Under the pieces are notes generated by a model. The model worked only from the letters and a program-made list of their open reading frames with translations. It did not search any database and had not been told where the DNA came from. Both the position numbers and the translations under genes were made by a program. From positions 1 through 11,825 of the forward strand of contig JAFATL010000700.1 in assembly GCA_019243975.1 (NCBI GenBank): DNA of 11,825 bases, written 5' to 3'. Below, in pieces: positions 1 through 6,114 of the stretch. The stretch comes from Actinomycetota bacterium (lineage in GTDB: Bacteria > Actinomycetota > Acidimicrobiia > Acidimicrobiales > JAFATL01). The stretch's first letter is position 1, and every line of letters starts with the position of its first letter.

Positions 1-1065
1 GCGCCCAACTTCGCCGACCTCGACCCCGAGACCCGCATGTTCGAGACCGGCCTCAAGGTCGTCGACCTCCTCGAGCCCTACCGCCTGGGCGGCAAGATCG
101 GCCTGTTCGGCGGCGCCGGCGTGGGCAAGACCGTGATGATCCAGGAGATGATCATCCGCGTCGCCCGCCAGCACGGCGGTGTGTCGGTGTTCGCCGGCGT
201 GGGCGAGCGCACCCGTGAGGGCAACGACCTCTGGCTGGAGATGCAGGAGTCGGGCGTCATCGCCAACACCGCGCTGGTGTACGGCCAGATGGACGAGCCG
301 CCCGGCGTGCGCCTGCGCGTCGCCCTGTCGGCGCTGACGATGGCCGAGTACTTCCGCGACGTGCAGAACCAGGACGTGCTGCTCTTCATCGACAACATCT
401 TCCGGTTCACCCAGGCCGGCTCCGAGGTGTCGACGCTGCTCGGCCGCATGCCTTCGGCCGTGGGTTACCAGCCCACCCTGGCTGACGAGATGGGCGAGTT
501 GCAGGAGCGCATCACGTCGGTGCGAGGCCGTTCGATCACCTCGCTGCAGGCCGTGTACGTGCCCGCCGACGACTACACCGACCCGGCGCCGTTCACCGCC
601 TTCACCCACTTCGACGCCACCACCAACCTCGACCGCGGCGTGTTCGCCAAGGGCATCTTCCCGGCGGTGGATCCGCTGGCGTCGACGTCGAACATCCTCC
701 AGCCCGACATCGTGGGCGAGGAGCACTACGACGTGGCCCGCCGCACCATCCAGGTGCTGCAGCGCTACAAGGAGCTGCAGGACATCATCGCCATCCTCGG
801 CATCGACGAGCTCACCGAAGAAGACAAGGTGCTGGTGGGCCGGGCCCGCAAGATCGAGAAGTTCCTCGGCCAGCCCATGTACGCCGGTGAGCCGTTCACG
901 CAGATCCCCGGCACCAACGTGCCGGTGGCCGAGACGGTGACCGCGTTCAAGAACCTGCTCGAGGGCGAGTACGACGAGTTCCCCGAGCAGGCGTTCTTCA
1001 ACGTGGGCGGCATCGACGACCTCACCTCCAAGGCCCAGCGCCTGCAGGGCGAGAACGAGGCGTAG
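1..1065 (+). CDS. atpD: ATP synthase F1 subunit beta, 5'-truncated by the window edge
   Basis: This is the catalytic beta subunit of F1Fo ATP synthase, which makes ATP from ADP and phosphate at the inner face of the membrane. 354 residues are visible. The family is about 470-480 residues long, so roughly 120 N-terminal residues lie before the window and the frame is already open at base 1. The Walker A loop GGAGVGKT is encoded at 109-132. It is followed by the GERTREGNDLW segment, the Walker B strand LLFIDN, the GRMPSAVGYQPTL stretch and the DELTEED motif (DELSEED loop), which contacts the gamma subunit. The ATG at 37 is internal: the residues upstream of it (PNFADLDPETR) still align with the family. 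atpC follows after 11 bases, the normal end of an atp operon. Nothing looks broken. Confidence 0.98.
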   Translation, partial: APNFADLDPETRMFETGLKVVDLLEPYRLGGKIGLFGGAGVGKTVMIQEMIIRVARQHGGVSVFAGVGERTREGNDLWLEMQESGVIANTALVYGQMDEPPGVRLRVALSALTMAEYFRDVQNQDVLLFIDNIFRFTQAGSEVSTLLGRMPSAVGYQPTLADEMGELQERITSVRGRSITSLQAVYVPADDYTDPAPFTAFTHFDATTNLDRGVFAKGIFPAVDPLASTSNILQPDIVGEEHYDVARRTIQVLQRYKELQDIIAILGIDELTEEDKVLVGRARKIEKFLGQPMYAGEPFTQIPGTNVPVAETVTAFKNLLEGEYDEFPEQAFFNVGGIDDLTSKAQRLQGENEA

Positions 1066-1076
1066 GTCAAGCCGTC

Positions 1077-1484
1077 ATGCCGATGCAGGTCGAGCTCGTC
1101 TCGCCCGAGCGCATCCTCTGGTCGGGTGAGTCCGACATGGTGGTCGTGCGCGTCAGCGAAGAGGGCTACATCGCCTTCCAGCCCGGGCACGCGCCGTTCA
1201 TCGGCGCCCTCACCGAGCACGAGTGCCGCATCTACCCGACGGGCGACAGCAGTCACCAGGTGCGGGCGGCCGTGCACGGCGGGTTCGTCGAGGTGCGCGA
1301 CAACCGCGTGATCATCCTGTCGGACATCGCCGAGATGGCCGACGACATCGACCTCGAGCGGGCCCGGGCCCGGGCGCGCGATCTGGAGGAGCAACTCCGG
1401 CACGAGCACGACGCGCAGTGCGAGGCGATGCTGCGCCGTGACCACGTGCGCATCGAGGTGGCCGGCGGCCTGAGCGGCCACTAA
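1077..1484 (+). CDS. atpC: ATP synthase F1 subunit epsilon
   Basis: This is the epsilon subunit of the F1 central stalk, which couples rotation to catalysis and can inhibit ATP hydrolysis. It has 135 residues, normal for the family. The N-terminal beta-sandwich covers about residues 1-88, with the typical opening VELVSPERILWSGESDMVVV, the GHAPFIGAL turn and the HGGFVEVRDNRVIIL strand pair. A charged helical tail follows (about residues 92-125, rich in Arg, Glu and Ala). The start is ATG 1077; ATG 1083 two codons later is a possible alternative. The gene sits 11 bases after atpD and 4 bases before the next gene, so all three are probably co-transcribed. Identification rests on both sequence and position. 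Confidence 0.95.
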   Translation: MPMQVELVSPERILWSGESDMVVVRVSEEGYIAFQPGHAPFIGALTEHECRIYPTGDSSHQVRAAVHGGFVEVRDNRVIILSDIAEMADDIDLERARARARDLEEQLRHEHDAQCEAMLRRDHVRIEVAGGLSGH

Positions 1485-1488
1485 AGCC

Positions 1489-1998
1489 GTGCCCAAGGCG
1501 CGGCTGGGAGTCGCGCTCCTGGTCCCGCCACCACTCGACGCCGAGATCGACGGGCTCCGTCGCGCCGTCGGCGACCCCGCGTTGGGCCGCATCCCCGCCC
1601 ACCTCACGCTGGTGCCGCCCGTGAACGTGCGCGAGGTGAAGGAGGCAGTGGCGGTCTTGCGCCGGGCCGCCGCGCCCGCCCGGCCCATCCGGCTGGAGCT
1701 GGGCCCGCCCGCGACGTTCCTGCCCGACAACCCGGTGCTGTACCTCTCCGTGCACGGCGAGCTCGACGACCTCCAGGCGTTGCGCGACCGCGTCTTCAAG
1801 CCGCCGCTGGAGCGCACCCTCACGTGGCCCTTCGTCCCCCACGTCACCCTGGCCGACGACACCACCCCAGAGCGCATCCACGCCGCCCTCACCGCCCTCG
1901 CCGACTACCGCGCCGAAGCCACCTTCAACGCCGTCACCCTCCTCCAAGAGGGCCCTGGCCGGGTCTGGACGCCTTTGGCGGACGTCCCCCTGACCTGA
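1489..1998 (+). CDS. LigT-like 2H phosphoesterase (2'-5' RNA ligase family)
   Basis: This 169-residue protein has the two His-x-Thr-x signatures that define the 2H phosphoesterase superfamily: HLTL at residues 38-41 and HVTL at 118-121, each at the end of a hydrophobic strand, near the usual spacing. Relatives cleave or form 2'-5' or 2',3'-cyclic phosphodiester bonds in RNA or small nucleotides. The substrate here cannot be read from the sequence. The GTG start lies 4 bases after the atpC stop; no earlier start fits without running into atpC, so translational coupling is likely. The final residues (VWTPLADVPLT) resemble the conserved end of the family. It probably shares the atp transcript, which a hairpin at 2012-2050 would end. 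The link to ATP synthase is positional only. Confidence 0.8.
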   Translation: MPKARLGVALLVPPPLDAEIDGLRRAVGDPALGRIPAHLTLVPPVNVREVKEAVAVLRRAAAPARPIRLELGPPATFLPDNPVLYLSVHGELDDLQALRDRVFKPPLERTLTWPFVPHVTLADDTTPERIHAALTALADYRAEATFNAVTLLQEGPGRVWTPLADVPLT

Positions 1999-2011
1999 CT
2001 CCCGCCGAAGT

Positions 2012-2050
2012 GGCGGTGATTTCCGTCGAATATCGACGGAAATCACCGCC
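2012..2050. repeat. 39-base near-perfect palindrome, copy 1
   Basis: Two perfectly complementary 18-base arms (left arm ggcggtgatttccgtcga) flank a 3-base ATA centre; adding T2011 and A2051 gives 19 pairs. It lies 13 bases after the LigT-like stop and 9 bases beyond the DUF559 gene stop, between convergent genes, where it could act as a bidirectional terminator. No T tract follows on either strand. The identical 39 bases recur at 3048-3086. The flanks are related too: cgaa-N-t on the left, and on the right a gaagggga block that differs by a 4-base indel. This makes it a repeat family member rather than an ordinary one-off terminator. Confidence 0.9.
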
Positions 2051-2059
2051 AGAAGGGGA

Positions 2060-2986
2060 TCAGGCGGCCCGGGCGAGCACCGTTCGGATGTCGGCGACCA
2101 CGCCGGCGGGGTTCAACACAAGGTCTTCCCACTTGACGTGCATGATGTGAAAGCCGGCGGCGGTGAGTGCGCGGTCCCGGAGGCGGTCACGCGTACGGTC
2201 GAGCTCCCCGTCGTGGCCCACCCGGCCGTCGAGTTCGATGATGAGCTTGGCCCTGCGATATAGGAAATCGACTCGGCCGATCCACTCTTCGGCGCCGAGG
2301 TTGACCTGGCGCTCCGGCTGCTCAATGCCGTACTGCTCGAGAAGATCGATGAAGCGTGCCTCGAGCTCGCTTTCGGGAGCGATGTATCCGGGGCCTCGCT
2401 TCAGCAGGACCTTGTGCATGGCGTGCATGCCCGGCCGGCCTCGCCCGCACATCTCGGCCCACATCTCCCAGAGCTTCTCTGCCGTTGTCAGGTTGCGCGT
2501 GATCGCGTTGTCCACCGCGCGCTCCAGCCGCTTGAAGTGCATCCTGTGTGCGAGGTCGCACAGGACTCGTTCGATGCAGAGCACCGGAATGCCGTCGCGA
2601 TGTTTGATGTGCGATGTCGGGAGGTTGCGTGACTCATGGAAGGTCACGTTCTTCAGGCGGTGGTGCCGCCGTCCGTGTGGCGCGACGATTTCCACGCGAC
2701 TCTCGCGAAATCCGGGCAACCCCCACAGAGCGAGGGCGGCGAAGTGCGAGATGGCCGCACCTTCGCCGACGGCAAGGACCGCGACCATGAGGCGTTGTCG
2801 CCACCCGCCCGGATGGCCGGTGAGGATGTAGACGCCGGAAACTGCAACTGCCCACTCGCCTGTACGCAGGCGAGTGCGAAGCATCGATGGAGTGACACCG
2901 CAGGCAAACGCCTGGGTGCTGGTGAAGGCCCCGTGCTGGGCGAGCGCGATCTTTTGCACGGCTCGGATGATCACGTTCGTTTTCAT
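2060..2986 (-). CDS. AbiEi-type winged helix plus DUF559 nuclease-like protein
   Basis: The 308-residue protein has two parts. Residues about 5-55 form a helix-turn-helix region (TSTQAFACGVTPSMLRTRLR) followed by VYILTGHPG, as in the AbiEi_4 domain seen in type IV toxin-antitoxin regulators. Residues about 205-305 are a DUF559 domain, related to Vsr and the PD-(D/E)XK fold. Candidate catalytic positions are Glu205/Glu207 (ESELE), Asp240 (RVDF) and Glu251/Asp253 (IIELDG), followed by RTRDRLRDRAL and a closing HVKWEDL. I chose ATG at 2986; the frame stays open to a GTG at 3082, but that start lies inside the flanking palindrome and adds 32 residues unlike the family. Identical palindromes lie beyond both ends. 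Base composition has AT-richer stretches than its neighbours (35 of 60 are G or C at 2581-2640). Family proteins are common in actinobacteria, often in many copies, with no settled role. No partner toxin gene is adjacent. Confidence 0.8.
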   Translation of the reverse strand: MKTNVIIRAVQKIALAQHGAFTSTQAFACGVTPSMLRTRLRTGEWAVAVSGVYILTGHPGGWRQRLMVAVLAVGEGAAISHFAALALWGLPGFRESRVEIVAPHGRRHHRLKNVTFHESRNLPTSHIKHRDGIPVLCIERVLCDLAHRMHFKRLERAVDNAITRNLTTAEKLWEMWAEMCGRGRPGMHAMHKVLLKRGPGYIAPESELEARFIDLLEQYGIEQPERQVNLGAEEWIGRVDFLYRRAKLIIELDGRVGHDGELDRTRDRLRDRALTAAGFHIMHVKWEDLVLNPAGVVADIRTVLARAA

Positions 2987-3041
2987 CGCCCCATTGAACA
3001 GAGGGGCTCGAACAGTTACGCCTGGGCCCACCCGTCCCACC

Positions 3042-3092
3042 CGAACTGGCGGTGATTTCCGTCGAATATCGACGGAAATCACCGCCAGTTCG
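3042..3092. repeat. Palindrome copy 2, with arms extended to 24 bases
   Basis: The core 3048-3086 is identical, base for base and in the same orientation, to 2012-2050. Here six more bases on each side pair (cgaact and agttcg), giving 24 perfect pairs around the ATA centre. The element begins 12 bases beyond the glpX stop and lies 55 bases before the DUF559 start codon. On the minus strand it is therefore in terminator position for glpX and upstream of the DUF559 gene. No T tract follows it. It could insulate the two same-strand genes, protect the glpX mRNA end, or mark the edge of a mobile unit. Confidence 0.9.
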
Positions 3093-3104
3093 AAGGGGAG
3101 GGGG

Positions 3105-4103
3105 TCAGCTGAACTCGATGGCGCTGTAGTCGGCGAGCTTTTCGAGGCGGTGGCGGGCGGAGATGCGGCGGACGGTGCCCGACTTGGAGCGCATGACGAG
3201 GGACTCGGTGGTGGCGCCGCGGCTGTCGAAGTGGACGCCGTGGAGGAGCTCGCCGTCGGTCACGCCGGTGGCGGCGAAGAAGCAGTTGTCGCCCTTGACG
3301 AGGTCGTCGGTGAGCAGCACCGCGTCGACGTCGTAGCCGGCGTCGACGGCGGCCTGGCGCTCGGCGTCGTCGCGGGGCCACAGGCGGGCCTGCAGCGTGC
3401 CGCCGATGCACTTGAGGGCAGCGGCGGTGATCACGCACTCGGGCGAGCCGCCGATGCCCAGCAGGATGTCGGCGCCCGACTCGACGAAGGCGGTGGAGAT
3501 GCCGCCGGCGGTGTCGCCGTGGGGGATGAGGCGGATGCGGGCCCCCGCCTCGCGCACCTCGCCGATCAGCTCCTCGTGGCGGGGGCGGTCGAGGATGACG
3601 GCGGTGACGTCACGCACCGACTTGCGGTACGCCTTGGCCACCGCCTGGATGTTCTCGGTGGGCGTGGCCCGGATGTCGACCTGGTCGGCGGCCGCCGGCC
3701 CGACGGCCAGCTTGTCCATGTAGACGCACGGGCCGGGGTCGAACATCGTGCCCCGCTCCGATACGGCGATGACCGACAGCGCGTTGCCCCATCCGAGGGC
3801 GGTCAGCGTCGTGCCTTCGAGGGGGTCGACGGCGATGTCGGTCTGGGGCGGGGTGCCGTCGCCGATCTGCTCGCCGTTGTAGAGCATGGGCGCCTCGTCC
3901 TTCTCGCCCTCGCCGATGACGACGATGCCGTCCATCGGCACCGTGGCGAGCACCACGCGCATGGCGTCGACGGCCGCCCCGTCGGCGCCTTCCTTGTCGC
4001 CCCGTCCCATGAAGCGGGACGCGGCCAGCGCGGCGGCCTCGGTGACCCGCACCAGTTCCATGGCGAGGTTGCGATCGGGAGCCTGACGTTCGGCAGCGGT
4101 CAT
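3105..4103 (-). CDS. glpX: Class II fructose-1,6-bisphosphatase
   Basis: GlpX removes the 1-phosphate of fructose 1,6-bisphosphate to give fructose 6-phosphate in gluconeogenesis. It is the usual and often only FBPase in actinobacteria. The metal and substrate motifs are all present: GRGDKEGAD (about residues 33-41), IGEGEKDEAPML (63-74), DPLEGTT (93-99), and then LDRPRHEELI, GDTAGGI and GGSPECVITAAALKCIGG. I chose ATG at 4103 (332 residues, family length 320-340), which makes MTAAERQAPDRNLAMELVRV the N-terminus. An upstream start at 4169 would add 22 unrelated residues and overlap the divergent mutase gene. A TATCGT -10-like element ends 8 bases before this ATG, which suggests a leaderless transcript. 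Confidence 0.96.
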   Translation of the reverse strand: MTAAERQAPDRNLAMELVRVTEAAALAASRFMGRGDKEGADGAAVDAMRVVLATVPMDGIVVIGEGEKDEAPMLYNGEQIGDGTPPQTDIAVDPLEGTTLTALGWGNALSVIAVSERGTMFDPGPCVYMDKLAVGPAAADQVDIRATPTENIQAVAKAYRKSVRDVTAVILDRPRHEELIGEVREAGARIRLIPHGDTAGGISTAFVESGADILLGIGGSPECVITAAALKCIGGTLQARLWPRDDAERQAAVDAGYDVDAVLLTDDLVKGDNCFFAATGVTDGELLHGVHFDSRGATTESLVMRSKSGTVRRISARHRLEKLADYSAIEFS

Positions 4104-4111
4104 GCGTCGGG

Positions 4112-4119
4112 ACGATACT
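4112..4119. promoter_or_regulatory. Putative bidirectional leaderless promoter, glpX / mutase
   Basis: Only 23 bases separate the divergent start codons. GATACT (4114-4119, plus strand) ends 7 bases before the mutase ATG. TATCGT (minus strand, 4117-4112) ends 8 bases before the glpX ATG. The two hexamers overlap by four bases on opposite strands. That spacing would put both transcription starts at or next to the first codon, as in the leaderless mRNAs common in actinobacteria. Any -35 element would lie inside the opposite gene, and I see no good consensus there. This is inferred from spacing and hexamer resemblance only. Confidence 0.4.
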
Positions 4120-4126
4120 GGGGACC

Positions 4127-5755
4127 ATGACGTCGCGTGACCAGTGGCACGAAGCCTACGAATCGGCACCCCACCGGGACGTCGACGCCGAGACGCTGTC
4201 GGGCGTCCCCGTCGAACCGGTCTACGGGCCCGACGACGGCGAGTTCCCCGGCCAGTGGCCCTACACCCGCGGCCCGTACGCCTCGATGTACCGCTCGAAG
4301 CTCTGGACGATGCGGATGTTCGCCGGCTTCGGCACCCCGGAGGACACCAACGCCCGCTTCAAGGAGATCCTCCGCTCCGGCGGCGACGGCCTCTCCACCG
4401 CCTTCGACCTGCCCACCCTGATGGGCCGCGACTCCGACGACCCCCGGTGCGTCGGTGAGGTGGGGAAGGCCGGCGTCGCCGTCGACACCCTCGCCGACAT
4501 GGAGGACCTCTACGCCGACATCAACCTCGGCGACGTGAGTACGTCGATGACGATCAACTCGCCGGCGCCGATGTTGCTGGCGATGTACGTGGCGGTGGCC
4601 GAGGCCAACGGCGTCGAGCGCAGCCAGCTCAGCGGCACCCTCCAGAACGACATCTTGAAGGAGTACCAGGCGCAGAAGGAGTACATCTTCCCGCCGCGCC
4701 CGAGCGTGCGGCTCGTCACCGACGTCATCCGCTTCACCAGCGCCGAGATGCCACGGTGGCACCCCGTTTCCATCAGCGGCTACCACATCCGCGAGGCGGG
4801 CTCGACGGCCGCCCAGGAGCTGGCCTTCACCGTCGCCAACGGGTTCGCCTACGTGGAGGCGGCCATGGCGGCCGGGCTCGACGTCGACGACTTCGCGCCG
4901 CGCCTCTCCTTCTTCTTCAACGCCCACATCGACTTCTTCGAGGAGATCGGCAAGTACCGGGCCGCCCGCCGCATCTGGGCCCGCTGGTTGCGCGACCGCT
5001 ACGGCGCCAAGAAGGAACGTTCGATGCAGCTGCGGTTCCACACCCAGACCGCGGGTGTGTCGCTCACTGCGCAGCAGCCCGAGATCAACATCGCCCGCGT
5101 CGCCATCGAGGCGCTGGCGGGCGTGCTCGGCGGCACCCAGAGCTTGCACACCGACTCGTTCGACGAGGCCCTGGCGCTGCCCACCGAGAAGGCGGTGCGC
5201 ATCGCCCTGCGCACGCAGCAGATCGTCGCCCACGAGACTGGGGCCCCCCTCGTCGCCGACCCCCTCGGCGGTTCGCACTACGTCGAGTGGATGACCGACG
5301 AGATGGAGCGCCAAGCCGAGGCCGTGTTCGCGCACCTCGACGAGATCGGTCACGGCTCGATCCTCGAAGGCGTCTACGCGGGCATCGAGAACGGCTACTT
5401 CCAGGGCGAGATCGCCGAAGCCGCGTACACCCTCGAGAAGAAGGTCAACAGCGGCCGGCGCATCGTGGTCGGCGTCAACAAGTTCACCGAGTCCGACGAC
5501 GAGACGCCGCCGATCCTGTCCATCGGCGCCGAGGTGGAGGAGCGCCAGCTCAAGCGCCTTCGCCACGTGAAGACGGGTCGCGACCAGGCCGCCGTCGACG
5601 GATCGCTGCGCGCCATCACGACTGCGGCCGCCGACGCCACCACCAACCTCATGCACCCGATCCTCGACGCCGTGCGCGCCTATGCGACCATCGGCGAGAT
5701 CGTGAGTGCGCTGGCGACCGTGTTCGGGCGCTGGACCGAGGACCCGGTCCTCTGA
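4127..5755 (+). CDS. icmA: Adenosylcobalamin-dependent acyl-CoA mutase large subunit, isobutyryl-CoA mutase type
   Basis: This 542-residue protein is the catalytic TIM-barrel half of the methylmalonyl-CoA mutase family, showing WTMRMFAGFGTPEDTN, TAFDLPTLMGRDSDDP, SISGYHIREAG and FHTQTAGVSLTAQQP. It lacks the C-terminal B12-binding domain (DxHxxG), so it should pair with a separate small subunit, which is not in the window. Two residues set substrate choice. The position of Tyr89 in Propionibacterium methylmalonyl-CoA mutase is Phe65 here, and the position of Arg207 is Gln183, placed by counting 37 residues back from the GYH histidine (His220). Phe plus Gln is the isobutyryl-CoA mutase pattern, so interconversion of isobutyryl-CoA and n-butyryl-CoA is the best reading. 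2-Hydroxyisobutyryl-CoA mutase carries Ile at the first site. ATG 4127 gives a normal N-terminus. The gene heads a four-gene overlapping operon. Confidence 0.85.
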   Translation: MTSRDQWHEAYESAPHRDVDAETLSGVPVEPVYGPDDGEFPGQWPYTRGPYASMYRSKLWTMRMFAGFGTPEDTNARFKEILRSGGDGLSTAFDLPTLMGRDSDDPRCVGEVGKAGVAVDTLADMEDLYADINLGDVSTSMTINSPAPMLLAMYVAVAEANGVERSQLSGTLQNDILKEYQAQKEYIFPPRPSVRLVTDVIRFTSAEMPRWHPVSISGYHIREAGSTAAQELAFTVANGFAYVEAAMAAGLDVDDFAPRLSFFFNAHIDFFEEIGKYRAARRIWARWLRDRYGAKKERSMQLRFHTQTAGVSLTAQQPEINIARVAIEALAGVLGGTQSLHTDSFDEALALPTEKAVRIALRTQQIVAHETGAPLVADPLGGSHYVEWMTDEMERQAEAVFAHLDEIGHGSILEGVYAGIENGYFQGEIAEAAYTLEKKVNSGRRIVVGVNKFTESDDETPPILSIGAEVEERQLKRLRHVKTGRDQAAVDGSLRAITTAAADATTNLMHPILDAVRAYATIGEIVSALATVFGRWTEDPVL

Positions 5756-6114
5756 TCCGGCTCTGCCCGTCGTGTGGGGCCAGCTACCAGGCCCACGTCG
5801 ACCGCTGCCCCGAGTGCGACGAGTCGCTCGAGGAGTACCTGCCGGCCACGCCATCGACCGAGGGTTCGGGCAACGCCGCGCCCGACGAGGTGGTGTTCGA
5901 GCTGGAGGACTGGACGCCCGAAGAGCGCACGACGGTGCGGGCCCAACTCGCCGCCGATCAGATCCCGCACCGGTGGGAGGAGAGTGACCTCGTCGTCCGC
6001 GAGGGCGACGCCGATCTCGTCGACGACCTACTCGACAAGGTGGAGGACACCGCCGGCGGAGCCGGCAAAGGCGGCACCGCCGGCGGAGCCGGCAAAGGCG
6101 ACAGAGCCGGCTGA
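5752..6114 (+). CDS. Zinc-ribbon protein with acidic DUF2007-like domain
   Basis: The frame encodes 120 residues. It opens with a zinc ribbon (CPSC at 5-8, CPEC at 19-22) and then a low-complexity linker. A compact domain follows at about 47-97 (FELEDWTPEERT...IPHRWEESDLVVREGDADLVDDLLDKVE) that resembles DUF2007-type ligand-binding or signalling domains. A Gly/Ala/Lys tail with a duplicated nonapeptide ends it. The start is unusual: no ATG, GTG or TTG lies in frame near the ribbon. The best candidate is CTG 5752, which overlaps the mutase TGA by 3 bases, or ATC 5755. The first ordinary start, GTG 5890, would delete the whole ribbon. Translational coupling to the mutase is likely. Function is unknown; I call it real because of the Cys spacing and the continuous domain. 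Confidence 0.7.
   Translation: MIRLCPSCGASYQAHVDRCPECDESLEEYLPATPSTEGSGNAAPDEVVFELEDWTPEERTTVRAQLAADQIPHRWEESDLVVREGDADLVDDLLDKVEDTAGGAGKGGTAGGAGKGDRAG
6049..6100 (+). repeat. In-frame 27-base tandem duplication in the zinc-ribbon gene
   Basis: Bases 6049-6073 recur exactly at 6076-6100, a period of 27 bases or 9 codons. They encode two TAGGAGKG units in the C-terminal tail of the zinc-ribbon protein. The unit itself contains gccggc and ggcgga half-repeats, so replication slippage is the likely origin. The tail is probably disordered and tolerant of copy-number change. Confidence 0.85.

Noticed and set aside
765..1892. Minus-strand open frame opposite atpD, atpC and the LigT-like gene
   Set aside because: It spans three genes on the other strand, is low-complexity and has no family match I recognise.
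2060..2986. Complete type IV toxin-antitoxin pair including an AbiEii toxin
   Set aside because: No AbiEii nucleotidyltransferase gene is adjacent on either side; only the AbiEi-like winged helix, fused to DUF559, is present.
2987..3082. N-terminal 32-residue extension of the DUF559 protein starting in the palindrome
   Set aside because: It translates the repeat itself (GTG at 3082 inside the arm) and is unlike the AbiEi domain start. ATG 2986 gives the expected N-terminus.
4104..4169. 22-residue upstream extension of GlpX
   Set aside because: It would overlap the mutase coding start and has no resemblance to GlpX proteins; ATG 4103 fits family length.
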